From Thermoflexales bacterium (GTDB lineage: Bacteria; Chloroflexota; Anaerolineae; J036; Brachytrichaceae), in NCBI GenBank assembly GCA_019694215.1, contig JAIBCK010000007.1:1-58617 (forward strand): DNA of 58,617 nt, given 5' to 3'. The notes beneath the pieces are model-generated. The model ran no database searches, had not been told where the DNA came from, and saw only the letters and a program-made list of their open reading frames with translations. Position numbers and translations under genes: made by a program. Position 1 is the first letter of the stretch, and each line of letters begins with the position of its first letter. This document shows positions 27,346 to 34,529 of this stretch, piece after piece.

Positions 27346-28860
27346 ATGCGATTCGGCCAGCGCCCGCTCACCCTGCTCGCCGTCGGCGGTGCGCTTCTGG
27401 CGATCGCGGCCGGCCTGGGCGTGGCGATCTCCACGGCCTCCAGCCGCGTTCCAGCCGTGCCGGTGGTGCCGGGCGCGGTGACGTACTACCCGACGCCGAC
27501 CTCACTGGCAACAGCGACCGTGCCAGCGACGGCAACATCGGCACCGACCGCCGCCCCGACCGCGACGCCCGCCCCAACCCCGGTCGTGTACGTCGTGCAG
27601 GATGGCGACACCCCCTGGGACATCGCGCTGAAATACCGCATGAGCGTCGACGACCTGATGGCGGCAAATCCCGGCGTCAACCCGGCGCTGTTGCGGTCCG
27701 GCGCCCGGCTCGTCATCCCGATTGCCGGTGCAGCCCCCGCGGTGCAAGTGTCTCGGCCGATCACGCTGGATGCGATGGTGTCCAACCTCGTCAACGTCGA
27801 TGGTGTCAACCTCGCGCTGCGCAAGGGCCCGGGCACCAGCCAGGACCTGATCGCGCGGCTGCCGGCCTTCACCCCGCTCAAGATTCTCGGTCGCACCGAA
27901 GACAGCGCCTGGCTCAAGGTGAGCAACACCCAGGGGCTGGAGGGCTGGGTGTTCACGCTGTATCTCGACATCCTGCCGAACCTGAGCATGGCGAGCCTGG
28001 ACATCCTGAGCCGTGACGTCGTGCGGCCGCCCATCCAGCTCGCCGTCAGCACCCCGAGCACTGCCACGGGCTCGGGCACGCCCGCCCCGACGCGCATCGT
28101 GAGCGGCGGGCCAGCCAGCTACCCGTACATCAGCGGAATTGGGGCGCGCTCGCGGGCGATCTTCGCCGCCGGCCAGAAGCTCGGCAACCGTCCCGGCAGC
28201 GTGGCATTGGTCGGAGACAGCAATACAGACAACCCGGCCTTCTTCAAACCGTTTGCCTGGGGCACCTATGACCTCGCGGGCTTCGCCTATCTGCAGCCAA
28301 CGATCGATTTCTTCAAGGGCTCCTTCCTGCACGACAGCCCGGCTGCCGTCGGCGGGTTCAACACGACCAAGGTGCTGGACCCTGCCAATGCGCGGGCGGG
28401 TTGCCTGCCCGGAGAGAGCCCGTTGCGCTGTGAATATCGTCAAACCAAACCGAGCGTGGCGCTGATCCTCATCGGAACGGGCGACCAGCACACCTGGCAG
28501 GGCTACGAGGGCCGGTTGCGCCAGATCCTGAACGAGACAATCGATCTTGGCATCATCCCGGTGCTGATCACAAAGGCAGACGACCTCGAAACGAAGGACA
28601 ACACCGCGCCACTTGGCTACATCAACGGCATCATCATCCGCCTGGCCGGCGAGTACGGCACCCCGCTGCTCAACCTGCGGGCGGTCGTCGACACGCTGCC
28701 CAACAAAGGCTGCATCGCGGATGGCTTCCACTACAACAAGCCCGCGGACGGGCAGGCCGCCAACTTCAGCGCAGCTTATCTGCAATACGGCTACAACCAG
28801 CGCAACTTAACCGCCCTTCAGGTGCTCGATCTGCTGCGGCGTCAGGTCATTGCGCCGTAG
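27346..28860 (+). CDS. LysM-SH3-SGNH envelope protein (SGNH array, member 1)
   Basis: This 504-residue exported protein has a hydrophobic N-terminal segment (about 8-28) without a lipobox Cys, followed by a Thr/Pro/Ala linker (about 45-80). A LysM domain is at about 81-125 (VVQDGDTPWDIALKYRMSVDDLMAANP), an SH3b-like domain at about 147-210 (NLALRKGPGTSQDLI, EGWVFTLYLDIL), and the SGNH-like domain from about 265. That domain has GDSN (290-293), a Cys pair (GCLPG, LRCEY), GTGDQHTW in block III, PVLITKADDLE and a DGFH that keeps the family Asp-His dyad. LysM and SH3b suggest peptidoglycan binding. It is the only member of the five with both Ser and DxxH. The stop lies in a tandem repeat. Confidence 0.85.
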   Translation: MRFGQRPLTLLAVGGALLAIAAGLGVAISTASSRVPAVPVVPGAVTYYPTPTSLATATVPATATSAPTAAPTATPAPTPVVYVVQDGDTPWDIALKYRMSVDDLMAANPGVNPALLRSGARLVIPIAGAAPAVQVSRPITLDAMVSNLVNVDGVNLALRKGPGTSQDLIARLPAFTPLKILGRTEDSAWLKVSNTQGLEGWVFTLYLDILPNLSMASLDILSRDVVRPPIQLAVSTPSTATGSGTPAPTRIVSGGPASYPYISGIGARSRAIFAAGQKLGNRPGSVALVGDSNTDNPAFFKPFAWGTYDLAGFAYLQPTIDFFKGSFLHDSPAAVGGFNTTKVLDPANARAGCLPGESPLRCEYRQTKPSVALILIGTGDQHTWQGYEGRLRQILNETIDLGIIPVLITKADDLETKDNTAPLGYINGIIIRLAGEYGTPLLNLRAVVDTLPNKGCIADGFHYNKPADGQAANFSAAYLQYGYNQRNLTALQVLDLLRRQVIAP

Positions 28861-28893
28861 TGGCGGCGCCGTAGTGGCGGCGCCGTAGTGGCG
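28852..28893 (+). repeat. Three tandem 14-bp repeats over the stop codon
   Basis: The unit GCGCCGTAGTGGCG is repeated exactly three times. The first unit contains the TAG of the LysM-SGNH gene. Because 14 is not a multiple of three, the three TAGs fall in all three frames. Each unit has CGCC/GGCG arms that could pair. The interval to 28920 separates convergent SGNH genes and holds nothing else. Confidence 0.85.
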
Positions 28894-28920
28894 GCTTGGT
28901 GATAGCGCGGGGCGCGGCCC

Positions 28921-30081
28921 TCATCCGGCGATGAGCGCAAGCATGTCCAACGTGGTAAGGATGCGCATCTCCTTGCCCAGGTCGCTGAGATGAAAGTAGT
29001 AGCCCCACTCGTCCAGCAGCCCATTTTGGGTGAAGGGCCGGTCCGGCAGCTGCGGGTTTGGAATGACCGGTAGACCCCGCGTGGACGCCCAGAAGTCGAT
29101 CAGGGGCAGTTGATACGCGGCCGCCAGTCGACGGACCACATCATTCAGGTAGCCCATCGGTGCCCCGCCCTGCCAGTTCTCGAGGTCATCGGCCTTCGTC
29201 ACGAGCACGGGCAGCACGCCCTGGCTGAGCGCGAGGTCGAGCATGCGGCGCAGGTTGGCCTCGTATTCGGTCCACACGTAGCGGTCTCCTGTGCCGATCT
29301 GGATGAAGACGATGGATGCCCGCGACAACCGCAGCTCACAGGGATAGCGTCCCTCCTCGGCAAGGCAAGTAGCGGGTTTACCCGGCCAGTTGGGCGCGAA
29401 CATGTCCGCGGCACGCAGCCCCCCTTCGACGGCCACGCTCTGCCGCCAGAAGGCGGGGGCGAAGCGCGCCGCGATGGCCGCCTCACGGGGCCGCCCGGAG
29501 AGCGGATAGCTGCCGGTCGCGATCTGGCCGAGGTAGCCCACCCAGGCCGAGTTGCTGTCGCCGGCAACCGTGAACATGGCCGGATCCCGCCCACGCGCGG
29601 CGGCCTGCGCATAGAGCGCCCGCTCCCGCCCACTGAGCTGCAGGACCCCGGCCGGTACCGTCAGAGCTCCCGAGGCAAGCGGGGCGACGCCGGGTGAGGT
29701 CGCCGTTGGCGCAACAGGCACCGGGCTGGGGGCCACCGGTGTCGGCGATGGGCGCGTCGGGGCGGCGACCGGAGAAGCAGCCGTCGCCGTCGGGATGCGG
29801 GTCGCCGGCGGCGCCGCGGTCGGAGTTGGCGTCGACGTCGAGGTCTCCGTCGGTGCCGCTGTTGCGGTGGGTGTCGCTGTTGCGGTGGCCGTCGCTGTTG
29901 GCGTTGCCGAAGGGGACGCCGTCGCGGTCTCGGTCGGCACGGCCGAGGGAACGGAGGTCTCCCCCACTTCCTGCCTATGCGAAATAGCAGGCGGGGAAGG
30001 CGACGCCGGAGGTGCCGCACAGCCCGCCAGCAGGCCGCCCGCCAGCGCGAGTGCCGCCACGTGCCTAACGTCGAATCGCAT
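28921..30081 (-). CDS. SGNH-like lipoprotein (array, member 2)
   Basis: This 386-residue lipoprotein has a signal peptide ending in LLAGC (Cys 21), then about 125 residues of Thr/Pro/Ala-rich linker, then the SGNH-like domain. Block I is GDSNSAW with Ser retained. The Cys pair is TCLAEE/YPCEL, block III is IQIGTGDRYVW, followed by PVLVTKADDLENWQGGAP and IDFW. The block V region is YYFHLSDLG, so His is kept but no Asp sits three residues before it. Its start lies 17 nt inside the upstream gene, implying coupled translation. Enzyme activity is uncertain. The linker holds an atypical SHRQEVGE stretch that coincides with a copy of the dispersed 16-nt word. Confidence 0.82.
   Translation of the reverse strand: MRFDVRHVAALALAGGLLAGCAAPPASPSPPAISHRQEVGETSVPSAVPTETATASPSATPTATATATATPTATAAPTETSTSTPTPTAAPPATRIPTATAASPVAAPTRPSPTPVAPSPVPVAPTATSPGVAPLASGALTVPAGVLQLSGRERALYAQAAARGRDPAMFTVAGDSNSAWVGYLGQIATGSYPLSGRPREAAIAARFAPAFWRQSVAVEGGLRAADMFAPNWPGKPATCLAEEGRYPCELRLSRASIVFIQIGTGDRYVWTEYEANLRRMLDLALSQGVLPVLVTKADDLENWQGGAPMGYLNDVVRRLAAAYQLPLIDFWASTRGLPVIPNPQLPDRPFTQNGLLDEWGYYFHLSDLGKEMRILTTLDMLALIAG
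29855..29908 (-). repeat. Imperfect 18-bp tandem repeat in the linker of member 2
   Basis: Three 18-bp units (29855-29872, 29873-29890, 29891-29908) encode part of the TATATP-type linker. Such in-frame repeats can change linker length. Confidence 0.7.
29968..29983 (+). repeat. Copy 3 of dispersed word TTCCTGCCTATGCGAA
   Basis: This copy is identical over 16 nt to the intergenic copy at 6077-6092. It lies within the linker-coding part of SGNH member 2, where it produces residues unlike the surrounding Thr/Pro/Ala composition, as if inserted. Confidence 0.4.
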
Positions 30082-31150
30082 CCAGCACCTCGATGGTCAG
30101 CCGCAGGTGGAGGTCCATCCCTGCCGGGCTGAGATGAAAGTCCAGATCTCCCTCATCCAGCAGTCCGTTGTTCGGCAGGCTACGCGTGGCCTGCCAGAAG
30201 TCGATCAAAGGCACGTCATATTCGCGCGCCAGCCGCCGCACCACACTGTTGATGAAGTCCGGCGGCGCCCCACCCGAGCGCGTCTCGAGGTCATCGGCCT
30301 TGGTCACCAGAACGGGCAGCACACTCTTCGAGAGGGCATGTTCGATCAGGGGACGTAGATGGCTTTCGAACGTTTGCCACTGATACTGGTCGCCTGTCCC
30401 GATTTGGATGAAGACGACGCTGGCGCGGGACACCCAGACCTCGCATTGGAACGGCGTCTGGGTCGTCCCACACAGGGCGCCGTCCGCCCAGACCGGATCG
30501 TTCATCGCGGCCGCCGTGAAGCCGCCGCCGGCCGCGAGGCTCACGCGCGGAAACGACTGGCTGAAGTAGTCGACCGTTGCCCGAAGGGAAGCGGGCAGGC
30601 CCGCTGCCGGGAATTCGCCCGTCACCACGCGCCGCAGATACACGGCCGGCTGCGAGTTGCAATCGCCGACGATGGTGAACATGCGCAGGTCCTTGCCCTG
30701 CGCGACGCTGCCCTGATAGATCGCCTTGTGACGCGCCGAGATGGCTGGCAACACACCGTTGGTCAGGGACACCGGCGGGAGGGTCGCGACTGCCGTCGCC
30801 GGCGACGCCGCCGTTGGGGTCAATCCGGCAGGCGCCGTCGCGACGGCCCGGAGCGGCGTTGCGACAGGAGCCGCGGACGTTGGGGGAGGATTGGGTGTCG
30901 GCGTGGCCGACGGGACCGGCGACGCGGTGGCGGTCGGTGTGTCAATCCGAGTCGCCGTCGCCGTCGCCGTCTCGGTTGGTGGCGGCGGCAGCGTCACCGT
31001 CGGCGGCGCAACGGTAGGCGCAGCCGGCGGGAGCGTTTGTGACGTCACCGGTGACGTCGGGCTCGTTGGCAGCGGTGTTGAGCTCGCCGGTGCCGCGCAG
31101 GCGGTCAGGAGGAGGAGGGCCAGCGTTGCGCCCCTTTGGAACGGTGTCAT
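30065..31150 (-). CDS. SGNH-like lipoprotein (array, member 3)
   Basis: This 361-residue lipoprotein begins MTPFQRG with lipobox LLTAC and a Thr/Pro-rich linker of about 100 residues. The SGNH-like domain has GDCNS, where Cys replaces the usual nucleophilic Ser. The Cys pair is LCGTT/FQCEV, block III IQIGTGDQYQW, then PVLVTKADDLE and IDFWQATR, and the block V region is GDLDFHLSPAG. The start was set at 31150, overlapping the previous stop by ATGA; the open frame upstream of it belongs to member 4 read in another frame. It is the third gene of a four-gene minus-strand unit starting at 33914. Confidence 0.82.
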   Translation of the reverse strand: MTPFQRGATLALLLLTACAAPASSTPLPTSPTSPVTSQTLPPAAPTVAPPTVTLPPPPTETATATATRIDTPTATASPVPSATPTPNPPPTSAAPVATPLRAVATAPAGLTPTAASPATAVATLPPVSLTNGVLPAISARHKAIYQGSVAQGKDLRMFTIVGDCNSQPAVYLRRVVTGEFPAAGLPASLRATVDYFSQSFPRVSLAAGGGFTAAAMNDPVWADGALCGTTQTPFQCEVWVSRASVVFIQIGTGDQYQWQTFESHLRPLIEHALSKSVLPVLVTKADDLETRSGGAPPDFINSVVRRLAREYDVPLIDFWQATRSLPNNGLLDEGDLDFHLSPAGMDLHLRLTIEVLDAIRR

Positions 31151-32487
31151 GTCAGGAGCGCATTCAGAAATTGAAGCGTGAGCAACAAGTGAAGGTCGGA
31201 GCCTTCGGGGCTGAGGTGGAAGTCGAAGTTGCCCTCGTCCAGCAGGCCGAAGTTTGGCAGGCCGCGCGTCGCGGCGTGGAAATCGATGAGCGGCAGATCT
31301 CGCGCCGCGGCGACGCGGCGGATTACCGTGTTGATGTAATCGGGCGGCGCGCCACCCTGCTGCATGTCCAACGCATCCGCCTTGGTCACCAACACCGGCA
31401 GGACCGGGACCGCCAGGGCGGCATCGAGGATGGCGTTCAGGCGGCCTTCGTACTCGCGCCACTCGAACTGATCGCCTGTCCCCAGCTCGATGAAGAGCAC
31501 GCTCGCCCGCGTGAGGCGGAACTCGCACGCGAGCGGCCCTTCGCTCGGCGGACACAGGCCGGGCATCACCCAGGCCGGATCGAACAGCGCGGCTGCGGTG
31601 TAACCACCATGGGCGGCCATGCTGGCCCGGCTGAAGGACGGCGCAAAGGCGGCCGCAGCAGCATGCATACTGGACAACGGCGCAATATCATACAAGTCCG
31701 TGGCAACCCTGAGCACGAAGGCGTAACCCTCCGAATTACACGCGCCAGCGACGGTGAACATTCGCCCGTCGCGTCCGGCTGCAATGGCGGCCCGATAGCG
31801 CGCCCGTGCCGAGGCCGTCATCGTGATGCTGGGCGGGAGGGGCTGCGGCTGGGGGGCCGGCGCTGGCACCGCCGCGGCGCGCGGCAGGTTGTCTGGCGAA
31901 GCGGTCAGTGCGACAAAGTCGCGCAGCAGCCAGCCCGTCTGCCCATCGCCGCCCCGCACGGCATACCAGGCCGCGGTGGCATCCATGCCCACCACGGAAA
32001 CGGGCGTGCCCGCGAAAACCGGAAAGGCGCGAGGCGCCCATAGCGCCGGCGCACTGCGCGCCCATGCCCCCGCGACGTCCACGCTGCCCGGGAGCGCCGT
32101 TGCCGCCGGGACGGAGAGCGCTGTCGGGGTCGGTCGGCTGGCGAGCGGCGTTGGTGGCACCAGAGTTGCGGCAGCTGGCGGCACCAGCGTGGCTGTAGCT
32201 GTCCTGGTGGGTGGCGTCACCGTCGGTAGTGAGGTCGGCGATGCGGACAAGGGCGTGGCCGTCGGTGACACTTCAGGCGTCGTGGTTGAGCGTTGTGCGG
32301 TTGGCGTCGGCACCGACGTCGGGGTCGCGGATTCAGTGGGTGGCGACGTTGCCGCGATCGTCGCGGCTGGGCCGCTGGTCACGGGCGGGAGGGTCGGCGC
32401 GACGGTGGCGGGGCTGGGCGCTCCCGCCTGACACGCCACGAACGCGAGGGCGACGATGCCGACAATCACCTCCCGCATGACGATCAC
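31147..32487 (-). CDS. SH3-like plus SGNH-like lipoprotein, altered block I (array, member 4)
   Basis: This 446-residue lipoprotein starts with GTG at 32487 in a GTGA overlap with member 5; ATG 32478 is an alternative. The signal peptide ends FVAC, a less typical lipobox. A Thr/Pro/Ala linker is followed by an SH3b-like segment (FPVFAGTPVSVVGMDATAAW, GQTGWLLRDFV), then the SGNH-like domain. Block I reads GACNSE, so both the Asp and the Ser of GDS are replaced. The Cys pair, IELGTGDQFEW, PVLVTKADALD and GNFDFHLSPEG are kept. This pattern suggests a binding protein or an enzyme using another residue. Confidence 0.8.
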   Translation of the reverse strand: MIVMREVIVGIVALAFVACQAGAPSPATVAPTLPPVTSGPAATIAATSPPTESATPTSVPTPTAQRSTTTPEVSPTATPLSASPTSLPTVTPPTRTATATLVPPAAATLVPPTPLASRPTPTALSVPAATALPGSVDVAGAWARSAPALWAPRAFPVFAGTPVSVVGMDATAAWYAVRGGDGQTGWLLRDFVALTASPDNLPRAAAVPAPAPQPQPLPPSITMTASARARYRAAIAAGRDGRMFTVAGACNSEGYAFVLRVATDLYDIAPLSSMHAAAAAFAPSFSRASMAAHGGYTAAALFDPAWVMPGLCPPSEGPLACEFRLTRASVLFIELGTGDQFEWREYEGRLNAILDAALAVPVLPVLVTKADALDMQQGGAPPDYINTVIRRVAAARDLPLIDFHAATRGLPNFGLLDEGNFDFHLSPEGSDLHLLLTLQFLNALLT

Positions 32488-33914
32488 CGCGCGATGGCGC
32501 TCAAGGTCTGCAGGGTCAGTACGATGCGGGCGTTCATGCCGTCATCGTTGAGATGAAAGCGCTGCGCGCCAAGGTCGATGATGCCGCGGGCGGCATCCTC
32601 GCGCACCTCCGGCGCAAGACCGCGATCCGTCAGCCCGCGCGTGGCCTGCCACAGATCGATGACCGGCACGCCGTATTGCGCACCGACGGCGCGGATGACA
32701 TTGTTGATGAAGCCCGGGGGCGCCCCGCCCTGCTGCGACTCGAGGTCATCGGCCTTGGTCATCAGGATCGGCAGCGTCCTGGCGGCGATGGCGCGGTCGA
32801 GAATCGCGCGCAGGCTGCCCTCAAAGCCCTGCCAGGTGAACGTATCACCGGTGCCCAGCGCGATGATCACGATGCTGGCGTTGGACACGCGAATCTCGCA
32901 TTCGAGCGGCGATTCGCCCCCTTTGCATTGCCCCGGATCCGACCAGGTGGGATCGAGCGCGGCGGCCGCGTTGAAGCTGCCGTGGGTGGCGAGGCTGGCG
33001 CGGTAGAAGGATTTGGCGAAGCGCGCGGAGACGCCGGCGAGCCCCCCGGCCCCGGAGGCGGAGAGGCTGTAGCCGCCATTTGCATAGCGTCCGAAATACA
33101 CCTGCCATTCGGAGTTGCAGTCACCAATGACCGTCACCATGCCGCCGTCGCGACCGGCCGCGACGGCCTGGCTGAACAGACCGTAAGCGCGATCGGGGAT
33201 GGCCGGCAGACCCCCCGCCACGCGCGAGAGGGGCAACACACCCGGGCTGAAGCCCTGCGCATTCACAGGCAACACGGTCAGCTCACCGACCACCTTGAAC
33301 ATCGAGCCATGCAGCCACACGCGCGAGCTGCCATCCTGCACCAGCACCCACGACGCAGTGCTGTCGCGGGCAATGGCGGTGTAGCTCGACCACTTCAGCA
33401 TGCGCCCCACCGGCCCCGCTGACCAGTCCGGGCCGTTACGCGGATAGGTGCTGTCGATGTTGATCGTGATCGGCAGCGTCGCGCCCTGCACGCGGGCCGA
33501 CGGCGTCGCGACGGACAGCGTCGGGAACGGCGTCGGCGAGGCCGGACCGCCGCTGGAAACGGCAGTTGGCGGGAGGGTCGATTGCGGCCCCGCGGTGATC
33601 GTCGCGGCCGGCGGGATCGGTGTGGCCACGGGCACGGCGCTCGTGGCGGGCGGGGCCGTCGCCGATGGCGTGGCGGTCGGCGGCGCCTCAGTGGGCTCGA
33701 TGGCGGCCTGCGTTGGCGCAATGACGCGTGGCGTCACCGTTGGCGCGATCGTGGCCGTGGCTGGCGGAACGGGCGTCTCCGTTGGGGCCGCCGTCGACGC
33801 TGGCGCGGCTGCGGTCGGCGGCAGCGGCGTGCTCGCCGGCGCAGCAGCCGCGCACGCGGTCAAGGTTGGGACAAGAAGAAGCGCGGCCAAAGCCGCGCGG
33901 CGTATTCGTGACAT
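32484..33914 (-). CDS. SH3-like plus SGNH-like lipoprotein (array, member 5)
   Basis: This 476-residue lipoprotein leads the four-gene unit, with lipobox LTAC and a linker of about 120 Thr/Pro/Ala-rich residues. A beta-rich SH3-like segment (RMLKWSSYTAIARDSTASW, SRVWLHGSMFKVV) precedes the SGNH-like domain. That domain has GDCNSEW with Cys at the nucleophile position, the Cys pair (QCKGG/LECEI), IALGTGDTFTW, PILMTKADDLESQQGGAP and QRFHLNDDG. No Asp precedes the block V His at the usual spacing. TATAGC ends 6 nt before the ATG and shares its bases with the -10 of the divergent lipoprotein gene. Confidence 0.82.
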   Translation of the reverse strand: MSRIRRAALAALLLVPTLTACAAAAPASTPLPPTAAAPASTAAPTETPVPPATATIAPTVTPRVIAPTQAAIEPTEAPPTATPSATAPPATSAVPVATPIPPAATITAGPQSTLPPTAVSSGGPASPTPFPTLSVATPSARVQGATLPITINIDSTYPRNGPDWSAGPVGRMLKWSSYTAIARDSTASWVLVQDGSSRVWLHGSMFKVVGELTVLPVNAQGFSPGVLPLSRVAGGLPAIPDRAYGLFSQAVAAGRDGGMVTVIGDCNSEWQVYFGRYANGGYSLSASGAGGLAGVSARFAKSFYRASLATHGSFNAAAALDPTWSDPGQCKGGESPLECEIRVSNASIVIIALGTGDTFTWQGFEGSLRAILDRAIAARTLPILMTKADDLESQQGGAPPGFINNVIRAVGAQYGVPVIDLWQATRGLTDRGLAPEVREDAARGIIDLGAQRFHLNDDGMNARIVLTLQTLSAIAR

Positions 33915-33920
33915 GGTCTC

Positions 33921-33928
33921 GCTATAAT
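33921..33928. promoter_or_regulatory. Bidirectional leaderless promoter core GCTATAAT
   Basis: Plus strand: TATAAT (33923-33928), 6 nt, GTG 33935. Minus strand: TATAGC (33921-33926), 6 nt, ATG 33914. Start codons are 20 bp apart, exactly as at 27326-27345. Confidence 0.55.
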
Positions 33929-33934
33929 TTTAGC

Positions 33935-34504
33935 GTGATGACCGACTTCCGGGCCAGCGGCCTTGGCCGCGCCGCCCTCTCCCTCCTCCTGGCCGGGGTC
34001 TTCGCCGGCTGCACCGTCACCACGGGTGCCGTCCCGCCTGCCACCCCCCCGACCGAGAAGCCGCCCCCCGTCGCGCCAAGCGCCGTGCCTCCCACCGCAC
34101 TGCCACCAAGGCCGACCGTGGCCGCGGCAACGGCGACGCCGAGCGGACCGGACTATTCGCCCAAGGTGCAATCGGTCTGGGACACCAAGGTGGGGGCCGA
34201 TCAGATGCGCGGATGCAGCGGCGGCTCGCTGCTGCCCGCCTATGGGCTGGTCCAGGTGACACCCGACGGCGAGACCCTGACGTGGAAGAACACCGAGCCC
34301 AAGCCCTACGTGATGAAGAAGATCGGACCGGGCCAATGGCGCTACGAAGGCCCGACCTCGCTCGATGACGGCACCGTGAAAATGGTGGTGACCTTCACCG
34401 GTGAGAAGACCTTGACGATGTCGCGCAGCTTTATCCCCAAGGGCGAGCCGGGTTGCACCCACATGCACGAGTACACCGGCGAGTACAAGTGGGATCGGCC
34501 GTAG
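33935..34504 (+). CDS. Lipoprotein of unknown function
   Basis: This 189-residue lipoprotein has a signal peptide ending FAGC and a Pro/Thr-rich linker of about 45 residues. The compact C-terminal domain of about 110 residues contains one Cys pair (MRGCSGG, EPGCTH) and ends HEYTGEYKWDRP. I do not recognise the domain; strands such as TLTWKNTEPKPYVMKK and KMVVTFTGEKTLTMSRSF suggest a beta-barrel, lipocalin-like ligand binder. The GTG at 33935 is preferred over ATG 33938 because TATAAT ends 6 nt before it, matching the sister promoter. It is divergent from the SGNH lipoprotein unit. Confidence 0.78.
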   Translation: MMTDFRASGLGRAALSLLLAGVFAGCTVTTGAVPPATPPTEKPPPVAPSAVPPTALPPRPTVAAATATPSGPDYSPKVQSVWDTKVGADQMRGCSGGSLLPAYGLVQVTPDGETLTWKNTEPKPYVMKKIGPGQWRYEGPTSLDDGTVKMVVTFTGEKTLTMSRSFIPKGEPGCTHMHEYTGEYKWDRP

Positions 34505-34529
34505 CCGCCCGTCCGCACAACGCTTTTCG

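Noticed and set aside
31147-32487. SGNH member 4 as a pseudogene because of GACN
   Set aside because: The frame, lipobox, Cys pair and all other blocks are intact and translationally coupled on both sides.
29650-33900. Repetitive sequence in the SGNH lipoprotein genes resembling an array
   Set aside because: The repetition encodes Thr/Pro/Ala linkers in frame; there are no equal spacers or conserved direct repeats of a CRISPR.
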